From: Algisphaera sp039180025
GTDB taxonomy: Bacteria > Planctomycetota > Phycisphaerae > Phycisphaerales > Phycisphaeraceae
DNA: 64,000 nt
Direction of reading: 5' to 3'
Assembly: GCA_039180025.1 (NCBI GenBank)
Contig: JBCDDZ010000016.1
Span: 1-64,000 of the forward strand
This document shows, piece after piece, positions 1-7,565 of the stretch (position 1 is the stretch's first letter; each line of letters begins with the position of its first letter). The translations under genes were made by a program, and so were the position numbers. The notes under the pieces are model-generated. The model had not been told where the DNA came from. It saw only the letters and a program-made list of their open reading frames with translations, and ran no database searches.

Positions 1-2
1 GG

Positions 3-1382
3 CGGCCGGGGTGGGCGTGGGCGGCGGCGGGGGGGTTGGTGGTGGCGGCCGGGGTGGTGGCGGGCCGGGCGGCGTGGACGGACGACTTGAGGGGGTTGCT
101 GCCGGCGGGGTCGGAGGGGGTGGTGTGGCAGCGGCGAGCGGTCGAAGAGGGAGGTGAACGGGGCTTGTCGGCGGTGGTCGTGGCGGAGGGGATGGGGGAG
201 GCCCGGGCGTGGACCCGGCGGCTGCGGGCGCTGCCGGAGGTCGCACGGGTTAAGGGGATGGGGCGGTTGATCCCGGAAGATCAAGACGCTAAGCGGGCCC
301 GGCTCGATCAAACCGCGGCGCGGCTGAGAGACGCCGCACGGGCGGCGGCGGGGTCGGGGGCGGGGGGGGCCGTGGCGGCGAGCGCGAACGGCCCGTCGGA
401 GGACCTGGTGACCCGGGTGGTGGTGACGCGGGCGGGGCTGTCGCTGATGGAAAAAACGACGGCGGATCCAACGAGGCAGGCGGCGGTCGCGATGGGGACG
501 GCGGCGGAGAGATTTCTTGCGTCGGTCCAGGCGCTGGGGGCGGCGGAGCGGGCGGCGAGGCTCGAGGCGTTGGCAGCGGACTACCGGGCGTGTCGGCGAC
601 AGGCGGGGGCGTTGGTGCTGGCGCTGATCGAGGATCGGCCGATCGGGCTCCACGAATTGGGGGAGGCCGAGGCGGTGTTTTCGGCCTGGGTAGCGCCGCG
701 AGACGGGGGGACAGAGCATGATGCAGAAGCGGAACCTTGGGTGATGCTGCGGGTGTTTCCGACGACCAGGGAGGGCGGGTGGCCGACGTACCGGGAGATG
801 GGGCGGTTCTTGAGCGCGGTGGGCGGCGTGACGCCGACGGTGACGGGCGAACTGGAGCGGTTGTACGTCCGGACGCGGCTGCTGGGAAGCTGGGCGGTGG
901 GGCTGGCAGGGTTGATGCTCGGGGTGAGCGGGCTGACGCTGGTGGGGTGGAAGGGCTGGAAAAAGGGGGCGGGCTGGGGGCTGGCGGCGCGGCTGGGGGG
1001 GGCGTGGGGAGCGTGCGGGCTGGGGATCGTGGCGGCGGCGGGAGTGCTGGGGGAGGGGGTGACGTGGGCGGCGGTGGCGGGTTGGCCGGTGGCGGCGGTG
1101 GTGGTCGGGGGGTGGGTGGGAGTAAAGGGGCTGACGGAGACGGGCGGCGACGGCGCGGCGCGGCTGCGGTCGGCGGGGGGCGATGCGTTTGGGTTGATGC
1201 TGGCGGCGGGGTTCTTGGCGGCGCTGGGGCTAAGCGGCGCGGACGCCGCGGCGCTAACTGCGGCCGCGGTGGGGGCGTGCGGCGGGATGGCGCTGGCGGG
1301 GGCGTGGGTGCTGCTGGTGGTCCGAGACGGCGGGGAGACGGGCGAGGGCCACGAAAGCGGGTCGGACGCGGGGCGGGATTGA
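3..1382 (+). CDS. MMPL/RND-type membrane transport protein, 3' part only
   Basis: The reading frame is open from the first bases of the window, so this is the C-terminal part of a longer gene. What is seen is a hydrophobic segment at the very start, then a soluble domain of about 250 residues beginning LRGLLPAGSE, then four or five hydrophobic segments at the C-terminus. That order (TM, periplasmic loop, TM bundle) is the second half of MMPL/RND exporters, and the wording of the loop (DLRxLLP, LPEVARV, LIPEDQD) resembles HpnN-like proteins, which move lipids. Codon use is extreme (GGG, GCG). It meets the next gene tail to tail with 22 bp between. The transported substrate is unknown. Confidence 0.7.
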   Translation, partial: RPGWAWAAAGGLVVAAGVVAGRAAWTDDLRGLLPAGSEGVVWQRRAVEEGGERGLSAVVVAEGMGEARAWTRRLRALPEVARVKGMGRLIPEDQDAKRARLDQTAARLRDAARAAAGSGAGGAVAASANGPSEDLVTRVVVTRAGLSLMEKTTADPTRQAAVAMGTAAERFLASVQALGAAERAARLEALAADYRACRRQAGALVLALIEDRPIGLHELGEAEAVFSAWVAPRDGGTEHDAEAEPWVMLRVFPTTREGGWPTYREMGRFLSAVGGVTPTVTGELERLYVRTRLLGSWAVGLAGLMLGVSGLTLVGWKGWKKGAGWGLAARLGGAWGACGLGIVAAAGVLGEGVTWAAVAGWPVAAVVVGGWVGVKGLTETGGDGAARLRSAGGDAFGLMLAAGFLAALGLSGADAAALTAAAVGACGGMALAGAWVLLVVRDGGETGEGHESGSDAGRD

Positions 1383-1404
1383 ACGTGGCGGCGGTGGCCG
1401 CGGG

Positions 1405-2334
1405 TTAGGGGCCGGGGGCTTGGAAGACGAGCGGGGCGTGCAGCGGACGGAGGTGAAAGGCGGTCTTGGGCTGGGTGGGCCACATGGTGAGTTCAGGGCG
1501 GCCGGCCCCGTCGGGGCGATAGGGCAGATGGTGGCCGTAGTTGTAGCGTCCTACCAAGAGGGTCAGTTTACCGGTGAGGTCTTGGTCGGCGGCGAGGCCG
1601 GGATCGAGCCGCTGGAGGGTGGTCCAGGGGAGGGTAAAGAGGACGTCCCAGCCGCGGTCGCGGTCGGTGGGGTCGTTGAGGGTGCCGTGAGCGGCGACGC
1701 GGACCTGAAAGGATTGCGGGTCGAAGTCCAGGACCTGGCCGGGGCGGAGGATGCGGTAGGCGGAGCGGACGCCGTGGGGCGCGGCGTGGAGTTCGAGGTA
1801 GTCGCCGGGGAGCGGGGGTGCGAGGTTCGCTGGAACGTCGGGAGCTTCCGGGGTGTCAGAGGCTTCCGGGGTGTCGGGGGGCGGGGGCGGCGGGGTGCCG
1901 ATGAACCACTCGGCGACGTCACCGGTTTGGTAAAGGTTGTCCTGGTCGTTTTGGGCCGTCGCGGTCAGGTCGTGGTCGATCAGGCTTAGCCGGAGGTAGA
2001 TCGCGATGTTGTCGTAGGCGAGTTGGAAGCGGCCGGGCTCGTGGATGGCGGCTCCGCTCTCGATCTGGGTGCGGTTAAGGGTGAGGTCGGTCTCGGGGGT
2101 CTGGGCCCAGCGCGGGTCGTCGAGGGTGGGGGCGCTGGCGAAGTGGTGGGCGGTGATGGTCGGCGGAGAGAATGGGGTCACGGGACGGGCCTCCACGGGG
2201 AGATGCGGCTGACAGCCGACGGCAAGCACAGCCAAGAAGAGAGCGACCCCGGAGACCGCGGCGGGGGAGCGGACTGGTGATCGGCCCGGATCAAAGGACA
2301 CAGGGCGTAACGGCTTAAGAAACGAAAGCAGCAT
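1405..2334 (-). CDS. lipoprotein with carbohydrate-binding family 9-like domain
   Basis: The product has 309 residues. An N-terminal hydrophobic stretch ends in a lipobox-like LAVGC at about residues 37-41, so it is probably an outer-membrane or periplasmic lipoprotein. The mature part reads as a CBM9-like beta-sandwich, with 'LDDPRW' near its start, 'AYDNIAIYLRLSLIDHD', 'GDVAEWFIG' and 'DYLELHAAPHG'. A proline-rich linker (PPPPPP, EASDTPEAPDVP) splits the domain. Such domains bind sugars or occur in secreted sugar-handling proteins of planctomycetes. No catalytic domain is attached, so only a binding role can be suggested. Confidence 0.7.
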   Translation of the reverse strand: MLLSFLKPLRPVSFDPGRSPVRSPAAVSGVALFLAVLAVGCQPHLPVEARPVTPFSPPTITAHHFASAPTLDDPRWAQTPETDLTLNRTQIESGAAIHEPGRFQLAYDNIAIYLRLSLIDHDLTATAQNDQDNLYQTGDVAEWFIGTPPPPPPDTPEASDTPEAPDVPANLAPPLPGDYLELHAAPHGVRSAYRILRPGQVLDFDPQSFQVRVAAHGTLNDPTDRDRGWDVLFTLPWTTLQRLDPGLAADQDLTGKLTLLVGRYNYGHHLPYRPDGAGRPELTMWPTQPKTAFHLRPLHAPLVFQAPGP

Positions 2335-2371
2335 CGAGGCTAGGTCCAGTGTGCGGTGAGAAACCGGGACG

Positions 2372-2629
2372 TTAGATGTTATCGAGGTTGCCAGCCGGCG
2401 GGCCTGCCGGGACGATGCGACGGGTTTTTGAGTACAGGGAATTAATCATCTTGCCGTGTTCGAGTTGCGGCTTGTACGCGAGGCGTGGAGGTGGGCGTAA
2501 TCCCAGCGGATCTACCGGGGCCGGTAAGCTTCGCAACACTTGCACAAAATACACGACCACTGCTTGCACGGTTGTTTCAGATGGCAGACTCGATATCCCG
2601 GGCAAAAGGGTTGGCAAAATAAGAAGCAC
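2372..2629 (-). pseudogene. possible 3' remnant of an RHS-type gene
   Basis: An open frame of 85 residues has no good start and contains YFVQVLRSLPAPVDPLGL. This resembles the end of an RHS core (an 'R..P...VDPLGL' tip) followed by a short tail of about 30 residues. It would be the 3' end of a gene whose body is gone, with an IS remnant upstream. The match is short and the reading is tentative. Otherwise the stretch 2335-2770 shows nothing I can identify. Confidence 0.3.
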
Positions 2630-2770
2630 CGGCGGGAGGTTAAGGCGGGGCTGGTTCAGCGATATGACACTGGTATCACTCCTCTATGAATTGTCGAGCC
2701 AGCCTGTTTCCACTTCGCGAATCAGAGATCCGTGCCCTCTGTGTTCTTCGGATCGTTGCGGCGAACCGTA

Positions 2771-3160
2771 TTGTGCATGCCCCCTTCAAACTGATGCATA
2801 TTTAGGTTCCGTAGAATCGGGGCCTTTGGATCGAGGAAAGGCAGGCATCGAATGGCTCGGAAAAGATTTAGTGCAGAACAGATCATCGCCAAGCTGCGTG
2901 AAGCGGACGCGATGCTGTCCGGCGGGGCGTCGGTCGGTCAGGTCTGCCCGCGGCTGGAGGTCAGCGAGCAGACGCTGAGCCGCTGGCGTAGCCGGTACGA
3001 TGGGATGAAGTCGGGCGAGGCCAGACGGTTCAAGGAACTGGAGCAGGAGAACGCCCGGCTCAAGCGGATCGTGGCCGACCAGGCCTTGGTTGGACATCAC
3101 GCTGCCCAAGGACCTGAACGAGGGAAAATGGTGAGGCCGACGCGGCGTCGTGAGGCGGTG
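2771..3160 (+). mobile_element. IS3-family insertion sequence remnant (5' part)
   Basis: A left-end-like sequence starting TGTGCATGCCCCCTTC near 2772 is followed about 80 bp later by an orfA. The element keeps its left end, orfA and about ten codons of orfB. It then stops abruptly at 3160, where the arm sequence of an integrated element (GCGTATCCCC) begins. No right end is present, so it cannot move on its own. Confidence 0.6.
2852..3160 (+). pseudogene. IS3-family transposase orfA (frameshifted) with start of orfB
   Basis: The start MARKRFSAEQIIAKLREADA and the HTH region (VGQVCPRLEVSEQTLSRWRS) followed by 'ELEQENARLKRIVADQAL' are typical of IS3-type OrfA. After VADQAL the expected continuation DITLPKDLNEGKW lies in another frame. 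The cause is visible: TTGG is duplicated in tandem at 3086-3093, adding 4 bp. The orfB start (MVRPTRRREAV) follows in the usual overlapping frame and is cut at 3160. The gene is therefore broken twice, once by the frameshift and once by truncation. Confidence 0.75.
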
Positions 3161-3344
3161 GCGTATCCCCGAGAAGCCTGTTATCATGCCCGGTTCGCCG
3201 CATCCACGGCGTATCCCTTTGGGTAAAAAGGGATACGGCGAGGGGATACAAAAAGGGATACAAAACACCCGCCGTAACCCCAACAATTCAATAACTTACG
3301 CCATTCGGGGCGTAGCGCAGCTTAGTAGCGCGCCACACTGGGGG
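3161..3344 (+). repeat. decayed duplicate of the element's right attachment arm (older attR)
   Basis: This stretch matches 36918-37115 in layout and much of its sequence. Shared parts are GCGTATCCCCGAGA, a GCCCGG..CGCATC block, a GTATCCC, GGGTAAAAAGGGATAC, two further GGGATAC copies, ACTTACG, then the tRNA 5' half. It lies outside the left end of the present prophage and directly abuts the truncated IS. The best explanation is a leftover right end of an earlier, related element in the same tRNA gene. Confidence 0.75.
3306..3344 (+). repeat. attL core: orphan 5' half of tRNA-Pro
   Basis: These 39 nt equal 37077-37115 except at 3324 (A here, G at 37095). The match runs from the first acceptor-stem base to the last base of the anticodon loop and then stops. 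The mismatch changes the conserved D-loop GG, as expected in a copy no longer under selection. There is no 3' half, so it is not a functional tRNA. Confidence 0.9.
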
Positions 3345-3346
3345 CG

Positions 3347-3477
3347 GGGATACGAAAAACGGAAGCTAGTTTTTTCAATGACTTACGGCAGTTTCGTATC
3401 CCCGATCGGGTAAGAACAGAGGCAAAAAGGGATACCAGGGGGATACGGCACTAGACCTCCCTACTTGCTGGGGATAC
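3347..3477. promoter_or_regulatory. left-arm array of GGGATAC heptamers (putative integrase arm sites)
   Basis: Exact GGGATAC occurs at 3347-3353, 3429-3435, 3440-3446 and 3471-3477, and its complement GTATCCC at 3396-3402. The same heptamer is clustered beside the right core and in the old copy at 3161-3261. Repeats next to both att cores are the usual layout of arm-type binding sites for tyrosine integrases. That function is inferred. Confidence 0.7.
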
Positions 3478-3493
3478 TGCCCGGCTCTATAGT
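3465..3493 (+). promoter_or_regulatory. putative integrase promoter with an arm site in its spacer
   Basis: TTGCTG (3465-3470) and TATAGT (3488-3493) are 17 bp apart. A GGGATAC heptamer (3471-3477) lies inside the spacer. An AGGAG ribosome-binding sequence follows before ATG 3519. If the heptamer binds integrase, the enzyme would repress its own promoter. Confidence 0.5.
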
Positions 3494-3518
3494 GCGCTCC
3501 GACACCCAGGAGCACACC

Positions 3519-4838
3519 ATGGCCACCAAATACAAGCTGACCTACTTCGCCGCCCGCCGACGCTGGAAGAAGAAGCACCGCGGCAAAGTCTACTACCTCG
3601 GCCCCGTCGATGTCGTCAAATCCAACCGCGAAGCCTACGACACGGCGTTGAAGGAGTGGCGGGAGATCGAGCGGGGGCTGGAAGCCGAGGACGACCAAGC
3701 AGAGTTGGACCGCGTCCGGGCCGAGAACGAGGACCTGCTGGCGATGGTCGAAGCCGCCCGCGAGGACCCCACCAACACCATCCAGAACGACCTCGCCGCA
3801 GCGGTAATCAAGCAGCGTGGCATCGCAGGCCACCCCGACTTCAAGATCGGGAACAGCGGGCCAGACGACATGCAGGTACAGGTCGAGACGTTCGTCGAAA
3901 GCCACCATGCCCGGCACCGCAACAACGAGCTGAGCGCGGGTCGGTTCGACCAGCTTCGCCGGGACGCCGACTACTTCGGCGCATGGGCAACTGACCGGGG
4001 TATCCGGCCCAGCACCGTCAATGCCGCCGCGGTTGAGGACTACTTCAATCACGTGATGGAGCTGGTGGCCCGCGGGTCGATCAGCCGGGCCTACGCCCGA
4101 GGCCGGTGGGTGACTTTTCGCATGTTCGTGAAGTGGCTTTGGGAACGCGAGATCTGCAACCTACCCCGGAACCTCGAAGCTCGGCGTTTCAAGATCAGCA
4201 TCCCCACCAAGAAGATCAAGACCTACCCGCTCGATGATCTGCACGAGGTCATGGCCGCGGCCTCCGACAAGACGAAGCTGTACCTGCTGCTGATGCTCAA
4301 CATCGGAGGGTATCAAAGCGATCTCAGCGATCTGCACCCGTCGGAGGTGAAGCTCGGCAAGAACCCGCGAATCACACGTAAACGGAGCAAGACCGCCGAG
4401 GCCAGCCAGGACGTGCCCGAGGTGTCGTACCCCCTCTGGCCCGAGACGGCCCGGCTGCTCAAGGCTTACCGCAGCAAGGACAGCGAGCGGTGGCTGACCA
4501 ACGAAAGCGGCAAGCCTCTACGGATCGACCACATCGGCGAGGACGGAAAGCTCCAACGGCTCGACGCGATCCGCTCAGCGGTGCGGCGGGTGTACCTCAA
4601 GATCAACCGGGCGCGGAAGAAGGCGGGGGAGCAGCCCATGCCCACCCACGACCTCAAGCTGCTCCGCAAGACCGGGGCCGACGCCATCACCCAGAACTCC
4701 GAGTTTGGCGGGCGCACTGCAGACCTGTATCTGGGTCACAGCCCCAGGTCGATGAGGGAGAAGCACTATTCAAACGCCGAGCAGGGGCAGCTGGACGCCG
4801 CGGTCGTGTGGCTTGGCAGCCACCTCGGCTGTGCTTGA
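3519..4838 (+). CDS. int: tyrosine recombinase (phage integrase)
   Basis: The product has 439 residues and would catalyse insertion and excision at the tRNA-Pro core. ATG 3519 is chosen because AGGAG lies just upstream; an in-frame start at 3465 lies within the promoter. A basic N-terminal part (RRRWKKKHRGK, about 13-23) and a core-binding region precede the catalytic domain. Visible active-site residues are Lys in RKRSKT, HxxR-type His377 and Arg383 (HDLKLLR), His407 (LGHS) and nucleophile Tyr417 (KHYS). The first catalytic Arg, normally in a 'GlRxsEl' motif, is not seen: the position reads GGYQSDLSDL (about 263-272). From memory, related planctomycete integrases share this. The gene lies at attL, reading inward. 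Confidence 0.9.
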   Translation: MATKYKLTYFAARRRWKKKHRGKVYYLGPVDVVKSNREAYDTALKEWREIERGLEAEDDQAELDRVRAENEDLLAMVEAAREDPTNTIQNDLAAAVIKQRGIAGHPDFKIGNSGPDDMQVQVETFVESHHARHRNNELSAGRFDQLRRDADYFGAWATDRGIRPSTVNAAAVEDYFNHVMELVARGSISRAYARGRWVTFRMFVKWLWEREICNLPRNLEARRFKISIPTKKIKTYPLDDLHEVMAAASDKTKLYLLLMLNIGGYQSDLSDLHPSEVKLGKNPRITRKRSKTAEASQDVPEVSYPLWPETARLLKAYRSKDSERWLTNESGKPLRIDHIGEDGKLQRLDAIRSAVRRVYLKINRARKKAGEQPMPTHDLKLLRKTGADAITQNSEFGGRTADLYLGHSPRSMREKHYSNAEQGQLDAAVVWLGSHLGCA

Positions 4839-4845
4839 CAAAAAG

Positions 4846-4875
4846 CTGGCTTTCACCGAATCCAATAGGTATACT
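4846..4875 (+). promoter_or_regulatory. weak promoter for the nucleotidyltransferase pair
   Basis: TATACT at 4870-4875 has CTGGCT 18 bp upstream (4846-4851). A perfect TTGACA overlaps the integrase stop (4835-4840) but is too far away to pair with this -10. Confidence 0.3.
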
Positions 4876-4898
4876 TAAAGTAGACGTAAAGGGTGCCG

Positions 4899-5450
4899 AT
4901 GAACAGCCATATGAACAGCACGACGGTTCAGCAAGCCCTCGAGCTACTTGGGGAGCATTTCCGCTGGCCCGAGCCGGTCGAGATCACGCTGGTCGGTGGT
5001 GCGGCGGGGATGCTCATCGGCACGCTGCCACCCGAACGGACGACCAGCGACTGCGACGTGGTCCGCCACCTGCCCGAGGACGCGGGATTCGGCCTGATCA
5101 CCGCCGCGGCGACGGTGGCGGAGATCATGGGGCTGGACGAACGCTGGCTGAACAGCGACGTGACCAACGTCGTGCCCACGATGCCCGACGGCTGGCGCGA
5201 CCGCCGGCACCGCCTCGGCTACTTCGGCGAGCACCTGATCGTGTTCGCGGCCGACCGGGTGGACCTGATTGCACTCAAGTTCCTAGCTGGCCGCGACCAA
5301 GACCTCGACGATCTGGAGGCGCTGGCCGTCACGGGTGAAGACACTGAGACTGCACGCCATTATCTGGAACAGCTGGCGGCAACGGACTACGACGCAGAGA
5401 AGCTCACCGCGGCGCGCGAGTTAATCGACGCCTGGGAGACCAAACCATGA
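4899..5450 (+). CDS. nucleotidyltransferase-like protein (DUF6036/AbiEii-type fold)
   Basis: The product has 183 residues. The sequence 'LVGGAAGMLIG', then 'RTTSDCDVV' about 15 residues later, is the GG...DxD signature of minimal nucleotidyltransferases. Such proteins modify nucleic acids or partner proteins, and several are toxins or phage-resistance effectors. AAAGGG precedes ATG 4899; a GTG at 4893 is an alternative. The stop overlaps the next start by 4 bp (ATGA at 5447), so the two genes are probably co-translated. Position right after the integrase, ahead of the replication block, suits accessory cargo. Function is not shown by the sequence. Confidence 0.6.
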   Translation: MNSHMNSTTVQQALELLGEHFRWPEPVEITLVGGAAGMLIGTLPPERTTSDCDVVRHLPEDAGFGLITAAATVAEIMGLDERWLNSDVTNVVPTMPDGWRDRRHRLGYFGEHLIVFAADRVDLIALKFLAGRDQDLDDLEALAVTGEDTETARHYLEQLAATDYDAEKLTAARELIDAWETKP

Positions 5451-6175
5451 TCGCCACAGAAGCCACCCTCGAAAATCAGTGGGCGCGTTTGGGCGCAGCG
5501 TTCAGCACCGAGCCTGCGGCCCGGACACCCGACTTGGAACGTTGCCTGATCCGCACCGCGGAAGCGATGCCGGACAACCCCCGCCTCCTACCCGTGGTGG
5601 CGACGTGGCTTGATCGTTACGGCGATGCGGTCGCCCGAGACCGGCTGACCGCCTTGGCCGATACCGAGGCATCGGTGGACACACGAGCCGCATTAGGCCT
5701 GCTGCTGGAAACCGCCGACCCGGGCCGGTTCCGGGCCGTGCTCAAAGGCTTAGCGCCCGTCACACCGACCCGACCGCTTTACCGGCAACAGGCCGCCAAC
5801 GCCGCTTTGTCCAAGCGGGCCGAAAGGCTCGCATCAGACGCTTCACGGCGCTGGGGTCTCTGGTCTCAGCCCGTGGACAAGAAGCCCGACGCGATCCGAC
5901 CCCCAGCCTGGGTTATGCGGTTCAACCCGACCCTGCGTGATCGGATCGACATGCGGGGCGACCTGCGGGCCGCTGTGCTCGCGGCTCTGTGGCATGACCC
6001 CGAAGCACGCGAAAGTAAAGCCGCCCTGCAGCGGCTGCTCGGTGCCAGCCGACGGGGTATCAGCAATGCCATCGAAAACCTCGAGACCACGCAACGGATC
6101 GAACTAACGCACGATGGCCGGGAGACTCGGCTCTGTGCGCCTCTGCCGCCCGCTGCTCGTCGAAAGGCGGCTTGA
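5447..6175 (+). CDS. partner of the nucleotidyltransferase, with C-terminal winged-helix-like region
   Basis: I do not recognise the family. The product has 242 residues. The N-terminal two thirds is helical and repeat-poor. The last 70 residues (AAVLAALWHDPEARESKAALQRLLGASRRGISNAIENLETTQRIELTHDGRETRLC) read like a winged helix: three helices, then a short beta wing. Translational coupling to the nucleotidyltransferase suggests a two-gene unit. AbiE-type toxin-antitoxin pairs also join a nucleotidyltransferase to a winged-helix protein, but with the antitoxin gene first. Here the order is reversed and the winged helix is C-terminal. Confidence 0.5.
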   Translation: MIATEATLENQWARLGAAFSTEPAARTPDLERCLIRTAEAMPDNPRLLPVVATWLDRYGDAVARDRLTALADTEASVDTRAALGLLLETADPGRFRAVLKGLAPVTPTRPLYRQQAANAALSKRAERLASDASRRWGLWSQPVDKKPDAIRPPAWVMRFNPTLRDRIDMRGDLRAAVLAALWHDPEARESKAALQRLLGASRRGISNAIENLETTQRIELTHDGRETRLCAPLPPAARRKAA

Positions 6176-6221
6176 CCAGAAGAGGCCGCTATGGCTCAGT
6201 CATGTGAGTAGTGTTACCCGC

Positions 6222-6266
6222 CTAGACAACGCAGTCGTATGGCTGGGCCAGCATCTGGGCGTGGCC
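6222..6266 (+). pseudogene. fragment of an integrase C-terminus
   Basis: One frame reads LDNAVVWLGQHLGVA, against LDAAVVWLGSHLGCA at the end of the integrase (up to 4838). The DNA is diverged, so this is not a recent copy. It suggests the nucleotidyltransferase pair (4899-6175) lies between the 3' ends of two related integrase genes, for example after recombination between elements. Confidence 0.55.
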
Positions 6267-6299
6267 TGGTTTGGGGCGATGCAGTACGACGCCGGTGAA

Positions 6300-6660
6300 G
6301 GCGTCGGAGCTGTCAACAATTTTTTTTGGGGCCATTCGGACGGTGTGCGGATGGTGTTCTTATATAGTTTCTCGCGTAATTAAACCGAAACGAATATCCA
6401 CGCCTTGAGATTACGCGGTAAGTAAATAAAACCGCAGTAAGTCTTGAATCGATCCCATGCCTCGGCCAGAAATATCGCTTTGGGAAGATTTAGTGGCCGA
6501 TTTTTCCTTGTTAAAATAGTAATCTCTGGACATTACCAGTTGATTCTCAGTATATCTAAGTCCCGACTTTACTATTTGGTATTATTCGGCATTCTATATA
6601 TACCAGCACACCACACAACTCGCAGGTGCTAGGGTCTATTGCAAGAAGCGGTTGACTTTT
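6300..6660. other. AT-rich intergenic stretch
   Basis: Between 6267 and 6778 there is no credible gene. GC content falls sharply, especially 6360-6620, against GC-rich DNA on both sides. The place, between the integrase side and the early genes, suits a control region, but I see no clear operator repeats and no divergent repressor gene. Confidence 0.4.
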
Positions 6661-6778
6661 ACTCACGACCTGTGCGGCTTGCTTTCGCTTGACGGGCGGG
6701 TAATACTTGGCTGTCGCCGGATGCAGCACGCATCGCTAAGGCCCGCTCTAAAAGACACGACTTCCTACTGGAATTTAT

Positions 6779-7099
6779 ATGAACACTACCAATGCCAATC
6801 CCCGGAAGCCCGGCGTCCACCGGCTCAACCTGAAAGCGGCAGCCTCAGCCAATCACGTCGCCCGCAAATCTCTCCAAGCGATAGAAGCTAAAGAGAAAAA
6901 GCGGGTTCTGGAACGCCTTGCAATTCCTGCTGACGTGAACGATGCCGAACGGCTACGCGGCCTGAGTCGTCGTCTCAGAGAGAAAGGCTTTGATCGACGC
7001 GTCTATCTGAACCTGCAGGATTGGTACGACATCACGGCATGCCTGGAGGTCGTCGCCGGGCTGCTTGACGATCCTGATGACGGAAGCCTCGAACCCTGA
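6779..7099 (+). CDS. hypothetical protein, 106 aa
   Basis: Not recognised. A basic N-terminal half (PGVHRLNLKAAASANHVARKSLQAIEAKEKKRVLERL) is predicted helical. The C-terminal half is acidic (DITACLEVVAGLLDDPDDGSLEP). It is the first plus-strand gene after the AT-rich stretch and so may be an early phage gene. No strong ribosome-binding site is seen before ATG 6779. A DNA-binding or control role is possible, but no HTH is evident. Confidence 0.45.
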   Translation: MNTTNANPRKPGVHRLNLKAAASANHVARKSLQAIEAKEKKRVLERLAIPADVNDAERLRGLSRRLREKGFDRRVYLNLQDWYDITACLEVVAGLLDDPDDGSLEP

Positions 7100-7298
7100 C
7101 CTACTAGAGCCCCTGTGGAGGCGTTGTTTCCACAGCTGCTGCCGCCTGATACCCAGTAAGCGGCACCATGCCTGGGTGGGCCACCACCCGCCCACGCCTT
7201 TGTCGGGCCGGACCCGCCGCCGACGACACGACCATGCACCTGAGAATCAGCCCCACCGTGGGGGCCGGCGATCGGTGCGCCCTGACGGAGAGATCACA

Positions 7299-7565
7299 AT
7301 GTCCGCTACTACCGAAGTAACCACCCCGATCGCCCTTGCGGCCGCAATCGCCCGCGTCCGACGTCATGAGCGGAGGCGTTTGCGGTCCTTGCGTATGCCT
7401 GCCCGGGGCAGTGACGCCGCCCGCGAATACGGCCGGTTCTACCTTGTGGACGACATGCGGAACCAGGCCTGCGAGACCTTCCACGACATCATGGCGCTCG
7501 AGGCCTACTGCCAGGAGCAAGGGATCATCGGGAATCACGAATGCATCGTTAAGGAGGCTGACTGA
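7299..7565 (+). CDS. hypothetical protein, 88 aa
   Basis: Not recognised. ATG 7299 (MSATTEVTTP) is chosen because GGAG lies at a normal distance; the upstream extension of the frame (7065-7298) is low-complexity His/Arg-rich sequence and probably untranslated. An Arg-rich segment (RVRRHERRRLRSLRM) is followed by a mixed C-terminal part. The stop overlaps the next start (TGATG), which places it in an operon of small early genes. Confidence 0.5.
   Translation: MSATTEVTTPIALAAAIARVRRHERRRLRSLRMPARGSDAAREYGRFYLVDDMRNQACETFHDIMALEAYCQEQGIIGNHECIVKEAD

Noticed and set aside
581..1483. 300-aa minus-strand frame and a 223-aa plus frame (737-1408) across the MMPL gene
   Set aside because: Low-complexity Ser/Pro/Thr and Gly/Arg translations caused by extreme GC; the MMPL frame has proper TM and loop structure.
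2376..2978. 200-aa plus-strand frame in the left flank
   Set aside because: It runs through the IS left end into orfA in another frame, and no domain or composition supports it.
3306..3350. Second tRNA gene
   Set aside because: Only the 5' half is present, with a mutated D-loop and no 3' half; it is an attachment-site remnant.
6444..6632. 62-aa frame in the AT-rich stretch
   Set aside because: No ribosome-binding site, and low GC makes hydrophobic chance frames likely; no family resemblance.
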